Source of the DNA: Oscillospiraceae bacterium
GTDB lineage: Bacteria > Bacillota > Clostridia > UMGS1810
Reading direction: 5' to 3'
DNA length: 15,609 bases
Assembly (NCBI GenBank): GCA_021629085.1
Contig: JAJXRJ010000044.1
Span: forward strand, 1-15,609
Below the pieces are notes generated by a model. That model was not told the origin of the DNA, searched no databases, and saw nothing but the letters and a program-made list of their open reading frames with translations. The position numbers and the translations under genes were made by a program. This document shows, one piece after another, positions 7,969 through 14,324 of this stretch. The number at the start of each line of letters is the position of its first letter. The first letter of the stretch is position 1.

Positions 7969-8046
7969 GGCGGGTCCCTTTCGCAATACTGCCAAAAGTT
8001 TTACAAATATGTTAAATAGTATTACGGGAAATCCTTTGATATGAAT

Positions 8047-8074
8047 AGTATAGCAAATTTTTAGAAAAATGCAA
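8047..8074 (-). promoter_or_regulatory. promoter of the DUF4830-rsuA-family-tex operon
   Basis: On the minus strand TTGCAT (8074 to 8069) and TATACT (8052 to 8047) are 16 bp apart. TG one base before the -10 makes it an extended -10 promoter. The predicted start is near 8040, giving a leader of about 70 bases. Confidence 0.6.
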
Positions 8075-8140
8075 TCATAATTGGGTTTGAAACCATGAAG
8101 TTTACATAATAATTCGAACAAGGCCTAAAATTTTTTGATT

Positions 8141-8211
8141 TCATCCACATTTCCACATTGTTATCCACAGAATGAACCATGATTTATAAACAAAAATGCC
8201 AGTTATCCACA
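8141..8211 (+). other. cluster of DnaA-box-like sequences
   Basis: Two perfect DnaA boxes TTATCCACA lie at 8161-8169 and 8203-8211. TCATCCACA (8141-8149, one mismatch) and ATTTCCACA (8149-8157, two mismatches) are in the same orientation just upstream. The perfect boxes are 42 bp apart, about four helical turns. dnaA and dnaN are not in the window. The cluster could be a DnaA-titrating or regulatory site, or part of an origin. Confidence 0.65.
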
Positions 8212-8341
8212 GAAGGGGAGAAAAAGTCGACGCAATTTTACATGGGGTTGCAATGGGTTACATAATGTGTTTTTTGGGAATACTATCACAAAAATGCCGG
8301 GAAATATTTACGGAATTGTGAAATAATTTTTAAAAAACGGC

Positions 8342-8370
8342 TTGCAATTCCGTGCAAAATGTGGTAAAAT
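8342..8370 (+). promoter_or_regulatory. rpsB-tsf promoter (sigma-A type)
   Basis: TTGCAA (8342-8347) and TAAAAT (8365-8370) are exactly 17 bp apart. TG at 8362-8363 adds an extended -10. Transcription should start near 8377, leaving a leader of about 110 bases before rpsB. Confidence 0.8.
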
Positions 8371-8389
8371 AATTCTCGCTCAATACGCA

Positions 8390-8449
8390 CGTGGAAAAAT
8401 CCTGCCTGGTTGCCCAAATTTTGGGTTGGCGGGGGCAAATTTTTTCACG
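8390..8449 (+). promoter_or_regulatory. long stem-loop in the rpsB leader, candidate S2 autoregulatory element
   Basis: The leader folds into one 60-base hairpin of three stacked helices. The outer helix pairs 8390-8400 with 8439-8449 (11 bp, one G-U). The middle helix pairs CCTGCC (8401-8406) with GGCGGG (8428-8433). The inner one pairs CCCA (8413-8416) with TGGG (8422-8425). A 5-base bulge GGCAA (8434-8438) lies between the outer and middle helices. No T-run follows, so it is not a terminator. It lies between promoter and ribosome-binding site, where ribosomal-protein leaders usually act. Confidence 0.6.
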
Positions 8450-8485
8450 GAGGTATAAACAAAATTTTAAGGAGGAACAACACAA

Positions 8486-9226
8486 ATGTCAGTAATTTCC
8501 ATGAAACAGCTTTTGGAGGCAGGTGTCCACTTTGGGCATCAAACCAGAAGATGGAACCCCAAAATGGCGGAGTACATCTACACCGAGCGCAACGGCATCT
8601 ACATCATCAACCTGCAAAAAACCGTCAAGAAAATTGAGGAAGCGTATAACTTTGTCAAAGAACTTGCGGAAAGCGGGCAGGAAGTGCTGTTTGTCGGCAC
8701 AAAAAAACAGGCGCAGGAGTCCATTAAGGAAGAGGCGCTGCGCGTTGGCATGTACTATGTCAATGCAAGATGGCTCGGCGGCATGCTGACCAACTTTAAA
8801 ACCATCAAACAGCGGATTGAACGTTTAAAACAGCTCCGCAAAATGGAAGAGGACGGCACGTTTGCGCTGCTGCCCAAAAAAGAAGTCATTAAGCTCAATT
8901 TAGAAATTGAAAAGCTGGATAAATATTTAGGCGGGATTAAAGAGATGAAAAAGCTTCCGGGCGCACTGTTTGTCGTCGACCCCCGCAAGGAAAAAATTGC
9001 GGTTGCGGAAGCAAGAAAACTCGGTATCCCCGTTGTCGCGATTGTTGATACCAACTGCGACCCCGACGAAGTGGACTATGTAATTCCCGGCAACGACGAC
9101 GCAATCCGCGCTGTCAAGCTGATTTCTGCAACCATGGCAAATGCAATTATGGAAGGCAGACAGGGCGAGCAGCTCACCGATGAAGCAGATGCGGCAGCGG
9201 AAGAGGCGGAAGCGCAACAGGCATAA
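8486..9226 (+). CDS. rpsB: 30S ribosomal protein S2
   Basis: S2 is a primary-to-late assembly protein of the small ribosomal subunit. The 246-residue sequence has the family's N-terminal signature, with LLEAGVHFGHQTRRWNPKM at about residues 9-27. The TKKQAQ stretch near residue 73 and the conserved PGALFVVDPRKE and VDTNCDPDEVDYVIPGNDDA regions at about 155-210 follow. The acidic Ala/Glu-rich C-terminal tail is usual. The start is supported by AAGGAGG (8470-8476), nine bases upstream. It is the first gene of the classical rpsB-tsf operon, 21 bases ahead of tsf. Confidence 0.99.
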   Translation: MSVISMKQLLEAGVHFGHQTRRWNPKMAEYIYTERNGIYIINLQKTVKKIEEAYNFVKELAESGQEVLFVGTKKQAQESIKEEALRVGMYYVNARWLGGMLTNFKTIKQRIERLKQLRKMEEDGTFALLPKKEVIKLNLEIEKLDKYLGGIKEMKKLPGALFVVDPRKEKIAVAEARKLGIPVVAIVDTNCDPDEVDYVIPGNDDAIRAVKLISATMANAIMEGRQGEQLTDEADAAAEEAEAQQA

Positions 9227-9247
9227 ACAGGGAGGAGAAGATAGAAC

Positions 9248-10150
9248 GTGTTTACTGCAAAAGACGTAAAAGAATTGAGAGAAAAAACCGGCTGCGGCAT
9301 GATGGACTGTAAAAAAGCCCTCACCGAAGCGGATGGCAATATGGAAAAAGCAATTGAACTGCTGCGGGAAAAAGGCCTGGCCGCCGCTGTGAAAAAAGCG
9401 GGCAGAATCGCGGCAGAGGGAATTGTCACAGCGTATACCAATGCGGGCGGTACAGTGGGCAGTGTCATTGAAGTCAATGCGGAAACCGACTTTGTCGGCA
9501 AAAATGCAGATTTCCGTGCGTTTGCATCCAAGCTTGCGCAAATTGTCGCTGAGGAAAACCCGGCAGATGTGGACGCATTAAAGGCGCTCAAATATGATGA
9601 CACCATGAACGTGGAAGAAGCGCTCCGTGATAAAATCCTCACCATTGGCGAAAACATGAACATCCGCCGGTTTGCAAGATATGAAGGCACGGTTGCCACT
9701 TACATCCACGGTGAAGGCAGGATCGGCGTTATGGTCAACTTTGACACAGACGTTGCGTCCAACCCCGGGTTTGCAGAAGTTGCAAAAGACATCGCCATGC
9801 AGATTGCCGCGGTGAATCCGCAGTATGTGGCAGAAGAAAATGTGCCGGAGGAAGTGGTCAGCAAGGAAAAAGAAATTTTAACCGCGCAGGCCATTAACGA
9901 GGGCAAGCCTGCCAACATTGCAGAAAAAATGGTTGCGGGCAGAATTGCCAAATATTTCAAAGAAATCTGCCTGGTGGACCAGCCGTTTATCAAAGACGGC
10001 GACCTCTCCGTTTCCAAATATGTGGATCAAAAGGCAAAAGAGTTTGGCGGCAGCATCAAAATTTTGGACTTCGTCCGGTTTGAAAAGGGCGAAGGCCTGG
10101 AAAAACGCGAAGACAACTTTGCAGATGAAGTTGCCAGCATGATGAAATAA
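9248..10150 (+). CDS. tsf: elongation factor Ts
   Basis: EF-Ts recycles EF-Tu by displacing GDP during translation elongation. The 300-residue protein has the N-terminal UBA-like domain (about residues 3-44, with KELREKTGCGMMDCKKAL). The second family signature EVNAETDFVGKN is at 75-86, where TDFV (80-83) contacts EF-Tu. Two further core repeats and a C-terminal dimerisation-type extension follow. Translation appears to start at GTG 9248, since GGAGGAG (9231-9237) is ten bases upstream and no ATG is suitably placed. The usual pyrH and frr genes do not follow; a TPP riboswitch begins almost immediately after the stop codon. Confidence 0.98.
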   Translation: MFTAKDVKELREKTGCGMMDCKKALTEADGNMEKAIELLREKGLAAAVKKAGRIAAEGIVTAYTNAGGTVGSVIEVNAETDFVGKNADFRAFASKLAQIVAEENPADVDALKALKYDDTMNVEEALRDKILTIGENMNIRRFARYEGTVATYIHGEGRIGVMVNFDTDVASNPGFAEVAKDIAMQIAAVNPQYVAEENVPEEVVSKEKEILTAQAINEGKPANIAEKMVAGRIAKYFKEICLVDQPFIKDGDLSVSKYVDQKAKEFGGSIKILDFVRFEKGEGLEKREDNFADEVASMMK

Positions 10151-10158
10151 AAATTGAA

Positions 10159-10257
10159 TCAAAAAACGGGGAGCTTGCGCTTGCAGGCTGAGATTAAACG
10201 AATTGCAGTTTTGACCCGACAACCTGATTTGGGTAATGCCAACGTAGGGATTTTTGA
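10159..10257 (+). ncRNA. TPP riboswitch (THI-box)
   Basis: The aptamer is recognisable by its conserved blocks: GGGGAGC (10168-10174), CTGAGA (10188-10193), ACCCG then AACCTGAT (10221-10228), and TAATGCCAACGTAGGGA (10234-10250). Helix P1 pairs TCAAAAA (10159-10165) with TTTTTGA (10251-10257). It binds thiamine pyrophosphate, and here it precedes a terminator and thiT, so repression of thiamine uptake by TPP through premature termination is the expected mode. It starts nine bases after the tsf stop codon. Confidence 0.95.
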
Positions 10258-10268
10258 AAATTGTTGCG

Positions 10269-10299
10269 AACCGGTGTGCCGAAAGGTGCACCGGTTTTT
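10269..10299 (+). terminator. riboswitch-controlled terminator
   Basis: AACCGGTGTGCC (10269-10280) pairs with GGTGCACCGGTT (10285-10296) in a 12-bp stem with two G-U pairs and a GAAA loop, followed by a run of five T. It lies twelve bases after the TPP aptamer and before thiT, the position of an expression-platform terminator. It would also end most transcripts coming from rpsB-tsf. Confidence 0.9.
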
Positions 10300-10379
10300 A
10301 TATGAAACAAAAGAATATACCTGCCTGCAATGCCAGATTGTGCTTTTGGGCAGGGCGAACCAAAGGAAGGATGACTGTT

Positions 10380-10937
10380 ATGACCAAACGCCTCACCACC
10401 AGCGCCATTATGATTGCGCTTGCCGCTGTGCTGTCTTATTTTACAATTTTCCCCGCACCCAATGGGGGAGATATCACCATCGGCAGCATGGTACCCATTG
10501 TCCTCGTCGCGCTTCTTTACAATACCAAATGGGGGATTTTTACTGCAATTACATATTCTGTTGTCAATATGCTGATAAAAGGGGTTGTTACCACGCTGCC
10601 TGCCTATACGCTGAGTACATACCTTTTGATGATTCTGATTGACTATATACTGGCGTTTGGCGTGCTGGGCCTTGCAGGATTCTTTTACCGGGCAATGGGC
10701 AAAAAGACTTGGGCTATGCCGGTTTCAGCCGCCATTGTCACGTCTTTGCGGTTTGTGTGCCACTTTATTTCCGGTATCCTGCTGTGGGGCTCCTATGCGC
10801 CGGAGGGCCAGTCGGTTTACTACTACTCCTTACTTTACAACGGCGGTTACATGGTGCCGGAAATTGTCATTACAACTGTGATTGTGGCGCTGCTTTCTAA
10901 AACCGTAATGCCAAAATTGCTGGAAATCACAAAATGA
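10380..10937 (+). CDS. thiT: ECF-type thiamine transporter substrate-binding component ThiT
   Basis: ThiT (YuaJ) is the thiamine-specific membrane S component that works with a shared energy-coupling module. The protein is 185 residues, the family's normal size, and has about six hydrophobic segments. The signature block HFISGILLWGSYAPEGQ (128-144) and the following YSLLYNGG (149-156) are typical. H128, W136, Y149 and N154 keep the spacing of the thiamine-binding residues known from the Lactococcus protein. D88-Y89 stands where that protein has Glu-Tyr. ATG 10380 was chosen because GGAAGG (10365-10370) is nine bases upstream, while an in-frame ATG at 10371 touches that site. A TPP riboswitch and terminator control it. 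No EcfA or EcfT gene is nearby. Confidence 0.95.
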   Translation: MTKRLTTSAIMIALAAVLSYFTIFPAPNGGDITIGSMVPIVLVALLYNTKWGIFTAITYSVVNMLIKGVVTTLPAYTLSTYLLMILIDYILAFGVLGLAGFFYRAMGKKTWAMPVSAAIVTSLRFVCHFISGILLWGSYAPEGQSVYYYSLLYNGGYMVPEIVITTVIVALLSKTVMPKLLEITK

Positions 10938-10997
10938 ACCCCATCCGCCAATAGGATCACAAATTTCTGGCGGGCACTTAAAGAAAATTTTTTGCAC

Positions 10998-11028
10998 AAA
11001 AAAGCCTGTCTAATGGACAGGCTTTTTT
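10998..11028. terminator. bidirectional terminator between thiT and the araC-type gene
   Basis: AAAAAAGCCTGTC (10998-11010) and GACAGGCTTTTTT (11016-11028) form a perfect 13-bp inverted repeat around a five-base loop. It separates two converging genes. The stop codon of the araC-type gene (11027-11029) lies within the T-run. Confidence 0.93.
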
Positions 11029-11848
11029 ATTCAAACATGGAAAGGTGGCGGCGGCGGTATTGATTGGGCGTAACGCCATAGGCACGCCGGAATACATAGT
11101 TTAGGTAAGGCTGGCTGGAAAAGCCACACGCCTCTGCAATGGTTTGCAAGGTGTCGTCGGTACTGGCCAGCTGGAACCGGACGTTGTTTAGGCGGATCTT
11201 TGTCAGATATTGGGCGGGCGTTTCGCCGGTCACCGCTTTAAAAACCGTGTGGAAGTATGCGGGGCTCAGATTTGCACGTTTTGCCATATCCGCAAGGGAA
11301 ATTTGCTCAAAGTAGTGCGCTTGCAGATATTGTTTGCATTCTAAAATTTGCGCTGAATGCTGTGCATAGGGCGTGTCGCTTAGGCGTGCAGCAGTGCTTT
11401 GGTTTTCCTGCAGGAGGGACAAAAGCTCCAAAAGCTTTGCCTGTTGATACAGCCTTGTGTTTTCCGACGTGGCTGCGTGAGAGCGGCTGATTTCGCCAAT
11501 CAATGCCCGGAACCGGAGCGGATCATAGCAAGGCGTGTAGCCGGCCAGGGGCGCAATGGTTTGCTTCGCCCAATTAAGTATGTCGGGCTGTGCATTATCC
11601 AGCACGAAATGTACGCACAGGCATTCAAACGGCACAATGCTTTGGCGCTTTTGGCCAGGCAAGGCAAGCAGCACAAAGTTTTTCGCCACTTGATAGGAAC
11701 TCCCGTCTATCAATATGGTGCCGCTGCTTTTTGTATAAAGCTCAATTTCATAATACTGCCCGCACCTGAGCGGTGTTATGGTACCATTCTTAAATTTAGA
11801 CGGCGTTCGGTAAAAACCGGTGTACAAAACCGTTATGCCTGGATACAT
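11027..11848 (-). CDS. AraC-family transcriptional regulator
   Basis: This DNA-binding regulator has the usual two-part layout in 273 residues. An N-terminal cupin-like ligand-sensing region covers about 1-150. The C-terminal AraC/XylS domain covers about 165-270, with two helix-turn-helix units: ISLADMAKRANLSPAYFHTV (183-202), and a second at about 233-265 containing the family signature CGFSSQPYLNYVFRRAYGVTP. It is divergent from a GH16 glycoside hydrolase gene and most likely controls it, probably in response to a sugar; this is inference from position. The ATG at 11848 has GGGAG seven bases before its neighbour bases, yet the apparent promoter lies so close that this site may not be transcribed. 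No alternative nearby start is evident. Confidence 0.93.
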   Translation of the reverse strand: MYPGITVLYTGFYRTPSKFKNGTITPLRCGQYYEIELYTKSSGTILIDGSSYQVAKNFVLLALPGQKRQSIVPFECLCVHFVLDNAQPDILNWAKQTIAPLAGYTPCYDPLRFRALIGEISRSHAATSENTRLYQQAKLLELLSLLQENQSTAARLSDTPYAQHSAQILECKQYLQAHYFEQISLADMAKRANLSPAYFHTVFKAVTGETPAQYLTKIRLNNVRFQLASTDDTLQTIAEACGFSSQPYLNYVFRRAYGVTPNQYRRRHLSMFE

Positions 11849-11860
11849 CGTCTCACTCCC

Positions 11861-11889
11861 ATTATAATAAGATTTTGAATGTTTTTCAA
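11861..11889 (-). promoter_or_regulatory. promoter of the araC-type gene, very close to the start codon
   Basis: On the minus strand TTGAAA (11889 to 11884) and a perfect TATAAT (11866 to 11861) are 17 bp apart. Only 12 bases separate the -10 from the ATG at 11848, so the mRNA would have a leader of about six bases. Confidence 0.65.
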
Positions 11890-11905
11890 ATCAATCTGCA
11901 TTGAT
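11890..11905. promoter_or_regulatory. palindromic operator candidate between divergent promoters
   Basis: ATCAAT-CTGC-ATTGAT is a perfect 6-bp inverted repeat with a 4-base spacer. It overlaps the -35 of the GH16 promoter (11901-11906) and abuts the -35 of the araC-type promoter (11884-11889). A protein bound here would affect both. Confidence 0.45.
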
Positions 11906-11929
11906 CATTCAAATAAACCATGGTAATAT
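11901..11929 (+). promoter_or_regulatory. promoter of the GH16 gene
   Basis: TTGATC (11901-11906) and TAATAT (11924-11929) are 17 bp apart, with TG at 11921-11922 forming an extended -10. The predicted leader is about 55 bases. Confidence 0.65.
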
Positions 11930-11991
11930 GGGGATGCAAGAAAAGTATACCATAAGATTTTGAAAATATCAATGTTGGAGGTGTAAAAAAT

Positions 11992-12825
11992 ATGAAAGCG
12001 TATCAGATAACCGGGCATGCGCCCAGCTTTTTGCCTTCAGAAAAGAACTGGAAGCTTATATGGGCGGATGAATTTGACGGGACTGCGCTTGACACAGACA
12101 AGTGGGGATTCCGCACAAAATTTTGGGGACACGACTTTCAAACGTTCACAACGCAAGGGGTGGAGCTGGACGGCAGCAGCAATTTGAAGATTCATTTGTT
12201 AGAACAGGACGGCCAGTATTATTCGGCACAGCTGCAAACCGGCGCAAACACATTTGACAGCTTGCGGAAGCCAAAAACGAATCCGTGGGGAGAAACGTCA
12301 TTTTGGCCGCTTGCACCGCTTGAAAAGCCTAAGTTTATGCACAAGTACGGCTATTATGAAATCCGCTGCAAGCTGCCCAAGCAGCCCGGCTGGTGGTGTG
12401 CATTCTGGCTGCAGGCGCCCGGTATTGGCACCACCTACGACCCGGCGAAAAGCGGCGTAGAAGTGGACATTATGGAAAACTTTTCGCGCGACGGCGAGGT
12501 GACCAGCGGCAATATTTTCGGCGGCTACGGTGAGAACTACCAGAGTGAAGCGCGGGTCCGCTACCATGTGGAGGAGACGGAGGACGGTTACCACTATTTT
12601 GGCGTGGACTGGAGCAAAGATGGCTATACCTTTTACTGCGATGGCAAACAAACCGCGCATTCGGACGGCCCGGTGTCAGAAGTGGAGCAGTTTATTTTGG
12701 TGACCACCGAATGTAAAGGATATCGTAAAGGAGACTACAAAACGCCCAGCGAGGAGCTCAAACAGGCAGTGCTGCCCGATTGTTTCACGGTGGATTTTGT
12801 ACGTGTATTTGACCAGGTAGAATAA
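11992..12825 (+). CDS. family 16 glycoside hydrolase without a signal peptide
   Basis: GH16 enzymes hydrolyse beta-1,3/1,4-glucans or related galactans by a retaining mechanism. The 277-residue protein is a single jelly-roll domain. It opens with the typical WKLIWADEFDGTALDTDKW (20-38). It carries the active-site motif EVDIME (157-162), with E157 as nucleophile, D159 assisting and E162 as acid/base. This is the ExDxxE form found in laminarinases, agarases and carrageenases rather than the ExDxE of lichenases. Aromatic residues around 118-140 and 200-215 suit a sugar-binding cleft. No signal peptide is visible, so the enzyme is probably cytoplasmic and acts on imported oligosaccharides; that and the substrate are inference. 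TGGAGGTG lies about nine bases before ATG 11992. It is likely controlled by the divergent AraC-type regulator. Confidence 0.93.
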   Translation: MKAYQITGHAPSFLPSEKNWKLIWADEFDGTALDTDKWGFRTKFWGHDFQTFTTQGVELDGSSNLKIHLLEQDGQYYSAQLQTGANTFDSLRKPKTNPWGETSFWPLAPLEKPKFMHKYGYYEIRCKLPKQPGWWCAFWLQAPGIGTTYDPAKSGVEVDIMENFSRDGEVTSGNIFGGYGENYQSEARVRYHVEETEDGYHYFGVDWSKDGYTFYCDGKQTAHSDGPVSEVEQFILVTTECKGYRKGDYKTPSEELKQAVLPDCFTVDFVRVFDQVE

Positions 12826-12839
12826 AAAGTGTATAGAAA

Positions 12840-12870
12840 AAAAGGCATGGAAATTGTTTCCATGCCTTTT
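12840..12870. terminator. bidirectional terminator between GH16 and purB
   Basis: AAAAGGCATGGAAA (12840-12853) and TTTCCATGCCTTTT (12857-12870) are a perfect 14-bp inverted repeat with a TTG loop, placed between two converging genes. The flanks GTATA and TATAC could extend the pairing. Confidence 0.92.
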
Positions 12871-12874
12871 CGTT

Positions 12875-14305
12875 TTATACAGATAATTCTACGTTTACAC
12901 CCAGTAAATGGCGGTTTTTTTCCAGCACAGGCTGTACAAATTCGTCATAGAATTCCTGCGTCTGCTCAGGTGCGCGGCCCACAAAATTTTCAGGCTTTAA
13001 AACTGAGAGCAGGTCGGCCTTGTCAAGCGGGAAGCTGTCATCCGCCGCAATCCGGTCGATGAGGTCATTTTCGCCGCCCTCTTCTTTCACCACGCGTGCC
13101 GCTGCCATGGAGTGCACCCGGATTTTTTCATGCAGCTCCTGCCGGTCGCCGCCCTTTTTTACCGCCTGCATCATGATGTTTTCCGTTGCCATAAACGGTA
13201 GTTCTTTTAAAATATGCTGCTGGATCACTTTGGGATAGACAACCAGCCCGTCCACCACGTTTAAGTACAGATTTAAAATGGCGTCAGTGGCAAGGAACGC
13301 CTCGGGAATGGAAATGCGCTTGTTGGCCGAGTCGTCCAGCGTCCGTTCAAACCACTGGGTGGAGGCGGTGATAGCAGGGTTGAGCGCATCTACAATCACA
13401 TACCGCGCAAGCGACGAAATACGCTCGCTCCGCATGGGATTGCGTTTGTACGCCATGGCGGACGAACCGATTTGGCTTTTTTCAAAGGGCTCTTCCACCT
13501 CTTTTAAATGCTGCAACAGACGGATGTCATTGCTGAATTTATAGGCCGACTGCGCAATGCCGCTCAAAATATTCAACATCTGGCTGTCTAGTTTCCGCGA
13601 ATAGGTTTGGCCCGACACTGGGAATGCAGCTTTATAGCCCATTTCTTCACAAATCATGCGGTCGAGTTGTTTCACCTTTTCATGATCGCCGTCAAACAGC
13701 TCCAAAAAGCTGGCCTGTGTGCCGGTTGTACCCTTGGAGCCCAATAGTTTCGCTTTTTTGAGCTGAAAATCCACATCTTCCAAATCCATTAATAAATCTT
13801 GCAGCCACAGGCAGGCGCGTTTGCCCACTGTGGTGAGCTGTGCGGGCTGGAAATGTGTGAACCCCAGCGTGGGCAACGATTTTTGCTCCAATGCAAACTT
13901 GGAAAGGTGGGCAATGACGTTGACCAATTTTTTCTTGACCAGTAAAAGCGCCTCTGTCATTAAAATGATGTCGGTGTTGTCGCCGACATAGCAGCTTGTG
14001 GCGCCCAGATGGATGATGCCTTTTGCGTTGGGGCACAAAAGGCCGTAAGCATATACATGTGCCATAACATCGTGGCGCACTTCTTTTTCGCGTTTTTTGG
14101 CGTCGTCGTAGTTGATGTTGTCCTTTTCGCGTTCAAGCTCAGAAATTTGCGCGTCTGTGATGTCAAGCCCCAGTTTTTGCTCGGCTTTGGCAAGCGCAAT
14201 CCACAGTTTGCGCCAGGTTTTAAACTTTTTATCCGGCGAAAAGATCTCTTTCATTTCAGGGCTTGCATATCTCGAATTTAAGGGGCTTTCATACACATTT
14301 GTCAT
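12875..14305 (-). CDS. purB: adenylosuccinate lyase
   Basis: PurB releases fumarate from SAICAR in purine synthesis and from adenylosuccinate in AMP synthesis. The 476-residue protein belongs to the fumarase/aspartase superfamily. Its substrate-binding blocks are visible: RHDVMAHV (77-84), TSCYVGDN (103-110), THFQPAQ with H151 (150-156), and the flexible signature loop GSSAMAYKRNPMRSER (280-295) containing the catalytic serine. This loop and the length resemble the animal and clostridial form more than the shorter B. subtilis enzyme. The start is ambiguous: ATG 14305 lies 12 bases from AAGGAG, whereas TTG 14311, two codons earlier, lies six bases from it. The N-terminus YESPLNSRYAS is unaffected. 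It follows the aminotransferase gene closely, so the two form an operon. Confidence 0.96.
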   Translation of the reverse strand: MTNVYESPLNSRYASPEMKEIFSPDKKFKTWRKLWIALAKAEQKLGLDITDAQISELEREKDNINYDDAKKREKEVRHDVMAHVYAYGLLCPNAKGIIHLGATSCYVGDNTDIILMTEALLLVKKKLVNVIAHLSKFALEQKSLPTLGFTHFQPAQLTTVGKRACLWLQDLLMDLEDVDFQLKKAKLLGSKGTTGTQASFLELFDGDHEKVKQLDRMICEEMGYKAAFPVSGQTYSRKLDSQMLNILSGIAQSAYKFSNDIRLLQHLKEVEEPFEKSQIGSSAMAYKRNPMRSERISSLARYVIVDALNPAITASTQWFERTLDDSANKRISIPEAFLATDAILNLYLNVVDGLVVYPKVIQQHILKELPFMATENIMMQAVKKGGDRQELHEKIRVHSMAAARVVKEEGGENDLIDRIAADDSFPLDKADLLSVLKPENFVGRAPEQTQEFYDEFVQPVLEKNRHLLGVNVELSV

Positions 14306-14324
14306 TTGCAAAAACCACTCCTTG

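Larger units (their letters stand above)
7969..8485. other. 517-base divergent regulatory region
   Basis: No gene is present. From left to right it holds the leader and promoter of the leftward DUF4830-pseudouridine synthase-tex operon (8047-8074), a cluster of DnaA-box-like sequences (8141-8211), an AT-rich stretch with nothing recognisable (about 8212-8340), the rpsB promoter (8342-8370) and the structured rpsB leader (8377-8485). Confidence 0.8.
11867..11964 (+). repeat. 13-bp direct repeat flanking the divergent promoters
   Basis: ATAAGATTTTGAA occurs at 11867-11879 and again at 11952-11964. The copies are 85 bp apart, about eight helical turns. One lies in the araC-type promoter and the other in the GH16 leader. 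AraC-family proteins usually bind direct repeats, so these are candidate half-sites for loop formation. Confidence 0.5.

Noticed and set aside
7969..8121. N-terminal extension of the DUF4830-like protein to an ATG at 8121
   Set aside because: The extension spans the operon's own promoter (8047-8074), has no ribosome-binding site, and would place the signal-like segment in the middle of the protein.
9076..9699. Long minus-strand frame across the rpsB-tsf junction
   Set aside because: It is antisense to two highly conserved genes, Ser/Ala-rich by codon shadowing, and has no ribosome-binding site.
10320..10354. CCTGCC/GGCAGG pairing in the thiT leader after the terminator
   Set aside because: Six pairs around a 23-base loop; it neither covers the ribosome-binding site nor has a T-run, so there is no support for a function.
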